Shown piece by piece: positions 1 to 7,073 of a stretch of DNA of 64,000 nt; positions within the stretch are counted from its first letter, which is position 1, and the number at the start of each line of letters is the position of its first letter. The notes under the pieces were generated by a model. That model ran no database searches. It had not been told where the DNA came from and worked only from the letters and a program-made list of their open reading frames with translations. The position numbers and the translations under genes are program-made. The DNA is from SpSt-600 sp042408195. GTDB lineage: Bacteria; Chloroflexota; Anaerolineae; SpSt-600. Location of the stretch: contig JBHOQL010000040.1 of the NCBI GenBank assembly GCA_042408195.1, forward strand, positions 7,075 through 71,074. The letters run 5' to 3'.

Positions 1-210
1 ATCCCCCTCTTTCAGGGGATCCTGAGGCTGGACGTATCTCTTGTTAAGGGCGAAAAAGGCCTTATCCAGAAGTTCCCTCATGTCGGGGAGAAAATTGTTC
101 AAGGCATCAAGCGCATCCTGAACAGTAGCTCCATCGTGGAGGTCGAGCCAAAGTTCCCCCGTGCCGGCCTTTTCCCTATAGAGAGCGAAAAGTTTCACCT
201 TTATTTTCAT
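1..210 (-). CDS. moaD: MoaD-like molybdopterin synthase small subunit, partial
   Basis: Only the first 70 codons are inside the window; the gene runs off the left edge, so the C-terminal Gly-Gly tail that carries the sulfur cannot be checked. The visible part opens with MKIKVKLFALYREKAG and a short acidic helix region, the usual start of the MoaD ubiquitin-like fold. MoaD donates thiocarboxylate sulfur to precursor Z in molybdopterin synthesis. An AGGAGG motif sits four bases before the ATG. It follows moaC by 13 bases on the same strand, which supports the assignment. A ThiS or other MoaD-like sulfur carrier cannot be excluded from the fragment alone. Confidence 0.75.
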   Translation of the reverse strand, partial: MKIKVKLFALYREKAGTGELWLDLHDGATVQDALDALNNFLPDMRELLDKAFFALNKRYVQPQDPLKEGD

Positions 211-223
211 TGGTCCTCCTGGA

Positions 224-697
224 TTACTCGAGGATTAAATCCCCGCTCTTGCCGCCGTGCTTTTCAACTAGGCGGATATTGTGGATGCGGATGGTCTTTT
301 CCACACCCTTAGCCATATCGTATATGGCGAGGGCTGCCACACTTACGGCGGTTAAAGCTTCCATTTCTACCCCAGTCTTGCCCACCGAACGAACTGTGGC
401 GGTAATTTCTATACAGCTTTTCTCCTCGTCAATGCCCAGTTCCACATCAATGTGGCTGAGGAGGAGGGGGTGACAAAGGGGGATGAGCTCAGGGGTGCGT
501 TTGGCAGCCATAATTCCAGCTACCCTGGCCAGGGAGAAGACATCCCCTTTGGGGAGGTTGCCCTCTTTTATGAGCCGGAGGGTTTCAGGCTTGACATGGA
601 CTTCGCCTTTAGCTACAGCTACCCTTTCAGTGTCGGGTTTGTGGCCCACGTCTACCATGCGAGCTTGGCCTTTTTCATCAAGGTGGGAAAGCTTCAT
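224..697 (-). CDS. moaC: Cyclic pyranopterin monophosphate synthase MoaC
   Basis: MoaC converts 3',8-cyclo-7,8-dihydro-GTP made by MoaA into cyclic pyranopterin monophosphate, an early step of molybdenum cofactor synthesis. The 157-residue product has the family signatures LCHPL (74-78), GVEMEALTA (109-117) and DMAKG (127-131). Lys50, His76 and Lys130 fall one residue away from the E. coli catalytic positions Lys51, His77 and Lys131. I chose the ATG giving MKLSHLDEKG because it matches the family N-terminus and forms an ATGA overlap with the stop of rph; a reading extended upstream would add 16 unrelated residues. No moaA is visible here. The gene is probably cotranscribed with rph and moaD. 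Confidence 0.93.
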   Translation of the reverse strand: MKLSHLDEKGQARMVDVGHKPDTERVAVAKGEVHVKPETLRLIKEGNLPKGDVFSLARVAGIMAAKRTPELIPLCHPLLLSHIDVELGIDEEKSCIEITATVRSVGKTGVEMEALTAVSVAALAIYDMAKGVEKTIRIHNIRLVEKHGGKSGDLILE

Positions 698-1404
698 TTC
701 AGCGCCTCCCTCTGAACCTGGAAAAGTTCTTGAATTCCCGCCCAAGCCATGTCTAACAATGTATTAAGAGTTTCTCTAGAAAAGGGTTTGCTTTCTGCAG
801 TGCCTTGAATTTCTACCAGCTCCCCCTTTGAGGTCATTACCACGTTCATGTCCACTTCGGCAGCGGAGTCTTCTTCGTAGGTGAGATCCAGGAGGGGTTG
901 GCCGTTTACTATCCCTACACTTATAGCTGCCACCTGGGTTTTAACGGCGCCTCTTGGGGGGATCAACCCTTTCTGGCTCAGCTCCCTAAGTGCCAGAACC
1001 ACTGCAACGAATCCTCCTGTTACCGCTGCGGTACGGGTTCCGCCGTCAGCCTGGAGGACATCGCAATCCACCGTTATGGTGTGTCCGCCGAATTTGTCCA
1101 TGTCAAAGGCTGCCCTCAGGCTTCGGCCTATGAAGCGGCGTATCTCTTGGGTACGACCACTGAGGCCGCTGGTCTCCCGAGGAGTGCGTTCGACAGTGGA
1201 GCCAGGCAGCAAAGAATACTCCGCGGTGATCCAGCCCTCCCCTTTGCCAACAAGCCAACCAGGGAGGGCTTTTTCTACCGTAGCTACGCACAGCACTACA
1301 GTATCACCGAGTTCTATCAGAACCGAACCCGGATGGTATTTAATGAAGCGGGGGATTATGCGCACCGGTCGGATTTTGTTGGGAGGGCGTCCATCGGAGC
1401 GCAT
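694..1404 (-). CDS. rph: Ribonuclease PH
   Basis: Phosphorolytic 3'-to-5' exoribonuclease that trims tRNA 3' ends and other RNAs, usually as a hexamer. The 236-residue length is typical. Visible signatures are SDGRPPN at the N-terminus, the phosphate-binding GRTQEIRRFIGRSLRA stretch (83-98), DCDVLQADGGTRTAA (113-127), the acidic LDLTYEEDS segment (172-180) with Asp185, and GTAE (201-204). The ATG follows an AAAGGGAAG ribosome-binding sequence and lies 17 bases after the SPFH gene. The stop overlaps the moaC start by four bases. The neighbouring SPFH and moa genes are not functionally linked in any way I know. Confidence 0.95.
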   Translation of the reverse strand: MRSDGRPPNKIRPVRIIPRFIKYHPGSVLIELGDTVVLCVATVEKALPGWLVGKGEGWITAEYSLLPGSTVERTPRETSGLSGRTQEIRRFIGRSLRAAFDMDKFGGHTITVDCDVLQADGGTRTAAVTGGFVAVVLALRELSQKGLIPPRGAVKTQVAAISVGIVNGQPLLDLTYEEDSAAEVDMNVVMTSKGELVEIQGTAESKPFSRETLNTLLDMAWAGIQELFQVQREALK

Positions 1405-1421
1405 CTTCCCTTTCCCAAAGC

Positions 1422-2459
1422 TCAGCTCACCTTGGCTCCGCAGTTCGGGCAGAATTTAGCCCCCGGAGGGAGAGGGGAACCGCACTGGGCACAGAACCCG
1501 CCAGCCTCCTGCTTGGCACCGCAATTGGGGCAGAACTTGGCATCGGCAGGTATTTGGGAGCCACAGCTGGGACAGGTCTTGGTTGGGGCAGCTGCTTTGC
1601 CCGCCTGCATGGCCTGGGCTATCATCCCCGCCATCATGGCCCCCATTCCAGCTCCAGCCCCGAGGCCAAGGCCGAGTTCCGCTGCTCCGGCTCCAGCATC
1701 TTCTCTTGTTGCCAGGTCGCCCATAGCGCGGGCAGCTTTGAACTGAAGGTACTTCTGCATGTCGCCGATAGCGCCCATCGCTGCCCGTTCATCAATGGCT
1801 TTGGCGGTCTCCTCGGTAGGCGTTATAGAGAACACGTAGAAAGTCTTGAGGTTGAGGCCGAGGGAAGCGAAGTCGTCCTGGAGTTTAGCCTTTGTGGCTG
1901 CGCTTATTTCATCGTAGAGGGAAGGCAGGTCAAAGAGGGAGACCCTCGCTTCGCCCAGGAAATCAGCAAATTTAGATACCGCCATGCTCCGGAGGAAGCC
2001 TTCAATCTGGGAAGTTTCGTAAAGCCCTTGAGCTCCCACGATTTTGTTCACAAAAAGCTGTGGGTCAGACACCTGCATCGAGTAAGTTCCGAAAGCCCTC
2101 AATCTGACCATGCCCAGCTCGGCATCGCGCATAGCTATTGGTTCCGGGGTACCCCATTTCATATCCACGAACTCCCGCATGTTGACGAAGTAGACCTCGG
2201 CCTTGAAGGGGGTCTCACCTCGAAAGGCTAAACCTATAAGGCTCACAAGCAGCGGGATGTTAGCGGTGGTAATGGTGTGGCGTCCAGGCCCGAACACATC
2301 AAGAGCCTTGCCATCCCGGAAGAAAACGGCCGTCTGGAATTCCCTGACGATGAGCTGGGAGCCAATCATGAAATCTCCGGAACCAATAGGGGGAAAGCGC
2401 CTAACGATCTCCCTTTCCCCCATATCCGGCATCTGGATTATGTCGAAAATTCTGGCCAT
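1422..2459 (-). CDS. SPFH-domain protein with two C-terminal zinc ribbons
   Basis: The 345-residue product belongs to the SPFH/'virion core protein' family typified by Bacillus YdjI. Residues about 20-210 form an SPFH/band-7-like domain. A Gly-Ala-Met-rich linker (about 255-290) follows, then two rubredoxin-like zinc ribbons, each with two CxxC pairs (CPSCG...CPNCG and CAQCG...CPNCG). There is no signal peptide or obvious membrane helix, so it is probably cytoplasmic and may assemble on the membrane or oligomerise, as SPFH proteins do. Its exact role is not established. GGAGG lies just before the ATG. It sits 13 bases after the lipoprotein gene and 17 bases before rph, consistent with one transcript. 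The family call is firm, the function is not. Confidence 0.82.
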   Translation of the reverse strand: MARIFDIIQMPDMGEREIVRRFPPIGSGDFMIGSQLIVREFQTAVFFRDGKALDVFGPGRHTITTANIPLLVSLIGLAFRGETPFKAEVYFVNMREFVDMKWGTPEPIAMRDAELGMVRLRAFGTYSMQVSDPQLFVNKIVGAQGLYETSQIEGFLRSMAVSKFADFLGEARVSLFDLPSLYDEISAATKAKLQDDFASLGLNLKTFYVFSITPTEETAKAIDERAAMGAIGDMQKYLQFKAARAMGDLATREDAGAGAAELGLGLGAGAGMGAMMAGMIAQAMQAGKAAAPTKTCPSCGSQIPADAKFCPNCGAKQEAGGFCAQCGSPLPPGAKFCPNCGAKVS

Positions 2460-2472
2460 CTTTTCCTCCTTT

Positions 2473-3663
2473 TCACTTTATCTTAAAACTTTCTATCATC
2501 TTTGCAAAGGTATTTAACCAATGGCTTTCTTCTTCTGCCGGGGCAAGGGTTATTACAATGTAGGCCTTGCCGCTCTCAACGGCTAGTAGAAGAATCGAGG
2601 AAAATTCCCGGTCATTTTCGGTAAAGTTCATATCCATTTCCCACCATTCAACATCAGGACCTGAATAAGGGCCGGAGAAGGAGACCTCCAGGTCAGGGTA
2701 ATCTTCTTTGAGGACCTCGGCGATGCTTTCCGCTATTTCCCGCAACTCGCCTTCAACACCTTCTACGACCCCTACGCTGAAGAGCACGTCCGGTGAGGCT
2801 TGGAAAGTGACGCGATCAGTTTCCTCCAGTACTTCCCAATCCGAAGGGTAAAGGAGGGAGAAACCGAGGGATTCGCTGGAGTAAAGCTTTATCCCGGTGG
2901 GAAACGCTTCCTCCTCAACCACGGAAAATACGGCCGTATGGGCGAGGTTTCCGTCTAAGTAAATTTCTACTCTGTAGTTGCCGGGGGTCAAAGCAGGGCG
3001 CGGCTCAAGGTAAAAATCTACGTAAGCATCTCGAGCGTTCTCCTCGGCTGTGAAGGTGGTAGTGAAATCCTCCATAAGCTCATTTTCGTAGTACCATCTA
3101 GCCTGGAGTTGAGAGTATATTCCCAGATCGGCGTTGACAGAGCAATGGACGGTTTCGCTTATAGAAAATACTTCCGCGGTTTCCACAGGCCTTCGGTTTT
3201 CGTCCACTTTTTTGGCAAGCGCTACTTTCTTTACTTGTGAAGGGATAGCTTCTTTCGGGGGGGCTACGGAAAACTCAGCCTTTTGAGCGAGCTGGTCGCC
3301 AAGGTAGATGTCCACTCTATATTTACCTATGGGCCAGTATCCTTCCGGTTCAAGGAAGAAGCCTATGTATCCAGAGCCTCCTTTTTCAGCAGTGTAGTAG
3401 GTTTCGTTTAAGAGTTCTTCTCCATAGAACCAGGCGGCTTTTAGTTCAGCACCTTTGGAAAGATTGGAGACTTTGACTGAACAGTATAAGGTCTCAGTGG
3501 GTAGAAATTCGGTGGTTTCCTCCATCGGCTTGTAGTCCTGGGCAAGGCCTTTGGCCAAGGTCACGCTTACTACTTCTGGCGTGGCGGGTTTAGCGGGAAG
3601 ACACGCTAACGCGATCACGCTGAGAGCTGCTGCAATTATTAATGGCGAAAATTTTTTAGACAT
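2473..3663 (-). CDS. Lipoprotein with two tandem beta-repeat units and a PsbP-like C-terminal domain
   Basis: I do not recognise a named family for the whole 396-residue protein. It starts with a lipoprotein signal ending ALSVIALAC (lipid-anchored Cys21), so it should sit on the outside of the cytoplasmic membrane. Two tandem units of about 115 residues follow. Each contains a ...CSV... strand, an aromatic W-Y/F-Y-E-L turn, a Y-x-x-F-x-LEP motif and a G-x-YRV-(D/E)-IYL strand. The last 145 residues (from about 250, SSESLGFSLLYPSDWEV) resemble the PsbP/DcrB-like fold often found in bacterial lipoproteins. The ATG has GGAGG upstream and overlaps the preceding SRPBCC gene by eight bases. A substrate-binding or envelope-stress role is possible but unproven. 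Confidence 0.7.
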   Translation of the reverse strand: MSKKFSPLIIAAALSVIALACLPAKPATPEVVSVTLAKGLAQDYKPMEETTEFLPTETLYCSVKVSNLSKGAELKAAWFYGEELLNETYYTAEKGGSGYIGFFLEPEGYWPIGKYRVDIYLGDQLAQKAEFSVAPPKEAIPSQVKKVALAKKVDENRRPVETAEVFSISETVHCSVNADLGIYSQLQARWYYENELMEDFTTTFTAEENARDAYVDFYLEPRPALTPGNYRVEIYLDGNLAHTAVFSVVEEEAFPTGIKLYSSESLGFSLLYPSDWEVLEETDRVTFQASPDVLFSVGVVEGVEGELREIAESIAEVLKEDYPDLEVSFSGPYSGPDVEWWEMDMNFTENDREFSSILLLAVESGKAYIVITLAPAEEESHWLNTFAKMIESFKIK

Positions 3664-4093
3664 TTAGTTCCTCCAGCAGGCGTTTTAGATTTGCTGCCCC
3701 TTCATCGGCAGCCTTTTCGTTTTGAGCCAGTAAAATTTTCTCTGCCACCTTACCCAGGACGGCCACCGGTATAGAGTATTCCAGGCGAAGGTGAACTCTT
3801 GTGCCTTCTCCCTCTGGCTCCAAAGTCCAAGCCCAGGTGCTGACGGCTCCCCCCTTGGTTTCCACCACGTGACGGCGCGGCGGTTCATGCTCTATAACAT
3901 GCCCAGTCCCGTGAAAGGTTATGCCCGCCATCTTGTAGGTCCACTCCCAGGTTGCACCAACTCCCTGTCCATGGAAGTTCCGGCTTTCCACTAGACCAGG
4001 AAGCCACAAGGAGTCCTTAGAGTGATCGGCTAATAGGTCGAAAACTTTCTCTACAGGAGCCCTTGCCCAGAAGGTGCGCTCTATTACGGGCAT
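3656..4093 (-). CDS. SRPBCC / polyketide-cyclase-like hydrophobic-ligand-binding protein
   Basis: The 145-residue product has the START-like SRPBCC pattern: an N-terminal strand with 'IERTFWARAPVEKVFDLLAD', a Trp-rich middle (TWEWTYKMAG, WAWTLEP) and a long C-terminal helix that closes the cavity. Members bind lipids or other small hydrophobic ligands, and some act as cyclases or coenzyme Q chaperones; nothing here fixes the ligand. There is no signal peptide, so it is cytoplasmic. AAGGAGG precedes the ATG. Its stop overlaps the lipoprotein start and the upstream hypothetical gene ends two bases before it, so the three are almost certainly cotranscribed. Confidence 0.8.
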   Translation of the reverse strand: MPVIERTFWARAPVEKVFDLLADHSKDSLWLPGLVESRNFHGQGVGATWEWTYKMAGITFHGTGHVIEHEPPRRHVVETKGGAVSTWAWTLEPEGEGTRVHLRLEYSIPVAVLGKVAEKILLAQNEKAADEGAANLKRLLEELNV

Positions 4094-4095
4094 TG

Positions 4096-4623
4096 TTAGC
4101 CTCCTTCTTTGAAACTCAGCATTACCTCTTGGCGCTTGAGGAAAATATCCATCAAGGCATCGGCTTCAGAAGTTATCTTCTCTATAAGGGGAGGCAGTTC
4201 CTCGCCCTTACCAATCGCCTCTTTAAGTCCCCTGGCTGCGGAGAGTATGGCCTCGGCTTTATCCAAGAGGGAGAGGTCAAAATTGTAAAGGGCATTAAGT
4301 TCTTCTTCTCGTATCTTTAGAGCATCAAAAAAGCCGCTGTAGCCGTAGGTAGCAGAGCGAAGCCGGTCTATCGTGTTCTGCAATTTCATAATGGTTCTTT
4401 CCAAGTCGTCTAGGAGGCCTATCTTGCCTTTCTGCATGACCGCTATTTGGGCTTCTTGGAGCGATCCCCGTGCCTCATCAAGCACTGTGGCAATGTGCTG
4501 ACGTAGGAGACGGTCCGCTTCCCTGCGGAGTTCTTTCTCTTTGTAACCTTGGAAGCCGGGGATGCTCAGAGCGAGTTTTTCCAGACCTCTGAGTTGCTTT
4601 TCCAATAGTGACCTTAAATCCAT
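4096..4623 (-). CDS. Conserved-looking helical protein of unknown function
   Basis: I do not recognise this 175-residue protein. It is soluble, strongly helical and rich in Leu, Glu, Lys and Arg. It opens MDLRSLLEKQLRGLEKLALS and has long heptad-like stretches through the middle (LRREADRLLRQHIATVL; LLDDLERTIMKLQNTIDRL) that suggest a coiled coil or helical bundle. No cysteine pairs, P-loop or signal peptide are visible. I chose the ATG at 4623 because AGGAGG lies four bases before it; a longer reading would begin inside a palindrome. It lies about 90 bases after the EF-G-like gene and two bases before the SRPBCC gene. Confidence 0.65.
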   Translation of the reverse strand: MDLRSLLEKQLRGLEKLALSIPGFQGYKEKELRREADRLLRQHIATVLDEARGSLQEAQIAVMQKGKIGLLDDLERTIMKLQNTIDRLRSATYGYSGFFDALKIREEELNALYNFDLSLLDKAEAILSAARGLKEAIGKGEELPPLIEKITSEADALMDIFLKRQEVMLSFKEGG

Positions 4624-4663
4624 TTTGCCTCCTAAAGTTAGAAATATAAAATCTTTTTGCCTT

Positions 4664-4681
4664 CCTGTAGGAAGGCTTCCC
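4664..4681. repeat. Short palindrome between the EF-G-like gene and the hypothetical gene
   Basis: GCCTTCC and GGAAGGC form a perfect 7-base inverted repeat with a TGTA loop. On the minus strand it is followed by AAAAAG rather than a run of T, so it is not a convincing intrinsic terminator. It may be a REP-like element, a processing hairpin, or a weak transcription barrier between fusA-like and the downstream genes. I see no second copy in the window. Confidence 0.4.
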
Positions 4682-4715
4682 AAGTTTTTACTCTCTGCAG
4701 ACGCTGCAGAAAATG

Positions 4716-6776
4716 CTACTTTTTCTCCTGCTGGGCTTCCCTCTCTTTGCGGGCCTGCTCAATTATGGTCTGAGCGATGTGGGACGGAACTTCTTCATAG
4801 TGGGAAAATTCCATGGAGAATATTCCCCGGCCCTGGGTCAGAGAGCGGAGCTCGGTGGCGTAGCGTTGCAACTCCGCAAGGGGGACCTGAGCCTTGATCA
4901 CCGCAGTGCCCTTCTTTTGATCTATACCCATAACCCTGGCTCGCTTGGTGTTGAGGTTTCCTAAGACATCACCCGTGAACTGTTCGGGAACGGTTATAGT
5001 TACGTTCATTATAGGCTCAAGGAGTATGGGACCAGCCTGTTCCATCGCTTTCTTAAACCCAAGGTGAGTAGCTATCTTGAAGGCAAGTTCAGAGGAGTCA
5101 ACCGGGTGATAGGAGCCATCGTATAGGACTGCCTTTATATCCACCACAGGGAAACCCGCCAGGACGCCGCTTTGAATTGCTTCCTTGAGACCCTTTTCTA
5201 CTGCTGGTATGTACTGCTTAGGCACTGCCCCACCGAAGATTTCCTCCGCAAACTCGAAGCCCGCGCCCCTGGGGAGAGGTTCAAGCCTGAGCCATACGTC
5301 TCCATACTGACCACGGCCACCGGTCTGCTTCTTGTATTTCCCTTGGGCTCTTGCCACCTTAGTTATTGTTTCACGGTATGGGACCTTAGGCAGTGATGTG
5401 ACAACCCCAACGCCGAACTTGTCTTGGAGCTTGCGGATGGCTATCTCTACGTGGGATTCCCCCATGCCCGAGAGAATGGTCTCACCGGTGGAAAGCTCCC
5501 TCCTTACCTGGAGAGTTGGATCTTCTTCCACCAAGCGGTTGAGGACGTTGCTGAGCTTGTCCAGGTCGGCCTTGGTTTTGGGAGCCACAGCCACCGAGAA
5601 GAGAGGTTCAGGGTATTTTATGCCAGGCAAGACAATGGGGTTGCTCTTATCGCTCAACGTATCACCGGTTACGGTTACGGAAAGCTTCGCCACAGCTCCT
5701 ATGTCGCCAGGGCCAACTTGCTTGACAGGAGTTTGCTCCTTGCCTCTAAGGAAGAAAAGCTGACCTATACGTTCCTCTTCGCCGGCACGGGGATTGAAGA
5801 CCCTGGAGTCGGAGCTCAGGATTCCAGAGTAGACCTTAAAATAGGAAAGCTTGCCAACATAAGGGTCAGCGAAGGTCTTAAAGACAAGAACAGCCAAAGG
5901 ACCGTTTTCATCAGCTTTGAGGACCATATCTCCTTCAGCCGTCCGCACTTCCTCTTCCGCCGGGGAGGGGAGGTAATCTACTATAGCATCCAGAAGTTGC
6001 CTTCCGCCGATGTCCAAAGTGGCGGCCCCGCAAAGGGCGAGGACGAACCTACGGTTTTTGACCCCCAGAGCAAGACCCCTTTTGATCTCCTCTTCGGTGA
6101 GGGGTTCGCCTTCCAGGTATTTCATTAACAATTCATCCTCGCTTTCAGCGGCAGCTTCCAGCAGTTTAATCCTGTATTCTTCGGCTTTTTCCCTGAGCTG
6201 AGCAGGGATCTCCTCCTCTTTGGCCTCCGGGCCTATGTAAGCTTTCATCTTTACAAGGTCCACAACTCCGGAGAAAGAAGCCTGGCTGCCTATAGGAAGT
6301 TGGATAGGGATGACATTGACCCCGAATTTTTCAGCGACCTCGTTCAAGACCCTCAGGAAATCGGCATTTTCGCGGTCCATTTTGTTAACAAAGAGCAGAC
6401 GCGGGAGTCGGCGCTCATCAGCGTAGGACCAGACCATTTCGGTTCCCACTTCCACACCTGCGGAAGCATCTATCACCACAATAACACTTTCGCACACCCT
6501 CAGAGCGCCCAGAACCTCTCCTACGAAATCCATGTAGCCTGGCGTATCCAGCACATTTATCTTACAACCCCTCCACTCACAAGGAAGGACTGAGGTATTT
6601 ACGGACATCCTCCGCTTTATCTCTTCCGGGTCATAATCTGAAACGGTATTACCTTCTTCAACTTTCCCAAGCCTCTTTATTGCACCGCTGTCGTAAAGGA
6701 GAGCTTCGGAAAGAGACGTTTTCCCCGCTCCGCCATGGGCAATAAGAGCAACATTCCGAATCATTTCCGCCTTCAT
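4716..6776 (-). CDS. Elongation factor G-like GTPase (EF-G paralogue, FusA2 type)
   Basis: The 686-residue product has the full EF-G domain series: a GTPase domain, then domains II-V, with the domain IV signature GGRGQYGDVWLR around 490. The G motifs are divergent. G1 is AHGGAGKTS (13-21) instead of AHIDAGKTT, the switch I RGITI motif is RRMSV, and the catalytic DTPGH is DTPGY (77-81). NKMD (131-134) is intact. These are hallmarks of the EF-G-like group that includes mycobacterial FusA2 and Thermus EF-G-2, rather than the canonical translocase. I chose the start at MKAEMIRNVAL, with GGAGGGAGG just upstream; a frame continuing further upstream has no EF-G homology. It is transcribed divergently from nusA from its own promoter. 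Confidence 0.9.
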   Translation of the reverse strand: MKAEMIRNVALIAHGGAGKTSLSEALLYDSGAIKRLGKVEEGNTVSDYDPEEIKRRMSVNTSVLPCEWRGCKINVLDTPGYMDFVGEVLGALRVCESVIVVIDASAGVEVGTEMVWSYADERRLPRLLFVNKMDRENADFLRVLNEVAEKFGVNVIPIQLPIGSQASFSGVVDLVKMKAYIGPEAKEEEIPAQLREKAEEYRIKLLEAAAESEDELLMKYLEGEPLTEEEIKRGLALGVKNRRFVLALCGAATLDIGGRQLLDAIVDYLPSPAEEEVRTAEGDMVLKADENGPLAVLVFKTFADPYVGKLSYFKVYSGILSSDSRVFNPRAGEEERIGQLFFLRGKEQTPVKQVGPGDIGAVAKLSVTVTGDTLSDKSNPIVLPGIKYPEPLFSVAVAPKTKADLDKLSNVLNRLVEEDPTLQVRRELSTGETILSGMGESHVEIAIRKLQDKFGVGVVTSLPKVPYRETITKVARAQGKYKKQTGGRGQYGDVWLRLEPLPRGAGFEFAEEIFGGAVPKQYIPAVEKGLKEAIQSGVLAGFPVVDIKAVLYDGSYHPVDSSELAFKIATHLGFKKAMEQAGPILLEPIMNVTITVPEQFTGDVLGNLNTKRARVMGIDQKKGTAVIKAQVPLAELQRYATELRSLTQGRGIFSMEFSHYEEVPSHIAQTIIEQARKEREAQQEKK

Positions 6777-6807
6777 CTGCCTCCCTCCAAAAATTTTTAC
6801 AAAGTTT

Positions 6808-6836
6808 ATTGTAGCCTGGAAACCCTTTCTTGTCAA
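6808..6836 (-). promoter_or_regulatory. Sigma-70-type promoter of the EF-G-like gene
   Basis: Read on the minus strand there is a TTGACA -35 (6831-6836), a 17-base spacer and a TACAAT -10 (6808-6813). Transcription would start about 25 bases before the ATG at 6776. This is the best match to the consensus in the window. Confidence 0.8.
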
Positions 6837-6959
6837 AGAAATGCCAGCTGCTTTAACAGAGATTTCAAGCAAAATTAACGAAACGATTTCGCCCTCGCCC
6901 AGCCTGTTAAAATATGAGCGGGGTTCCCGGAGGAAATTCTCAAACAACTTCTGCATGAG

Positions 6960-6988
6960 TTGCCAAAAAACTTTGGGGGTGCTATAAT
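6960..6988 (+). promoter_or_regulatory. Sigma-70-type promoter of the nusA operon
   Basis: TTGCCA (6960-6965), a 17-base spacer and a perfect TATAAT (6983-6988). It implies a leader of roughly 80 bases before the nusA ATG, which contains the hairpin at 7015-7043. Confidence 0.75.
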
Positions 6989-7014
6989 TTAAAAGTAAGG
7001 CAAAATAGCTATCA

Positions 7015-7043
7015 AAGAAAAGTGGGGAAACCCCACTTTTCTT
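7015..7043 (+). terminator. Perfect 13-bp hairpin in the nusA leader (attenuator-like)
   Basis: AAGAAAAGTGGGG and CCCCACTTTTCTT form a perfect 13-base inverted repeat with an AAA loop, downstream of the nusA promoter and 30 bases before the nusA start. The 3' arm is T-rich (CTTTTCTTGTT), as in an intrinsic terminator, though interrupted. NusA modulates hairpin-dependent pausing and termination, and nusA operons are autoregulated in E. coli, so an attenuation role is plausible. This is inference from position and symmetry. Confidence 0.6.
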
Positions 7044-7073
7044 GTTATAAAGAACCCAAAGGAGTGAAGGGGT

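Noticed and set aside
4691..4715. CTGCAG repeats after the EF-G-like gene as a terminator
   Set aside because: The stem is only six bases and no T-run follows on the minus strand.
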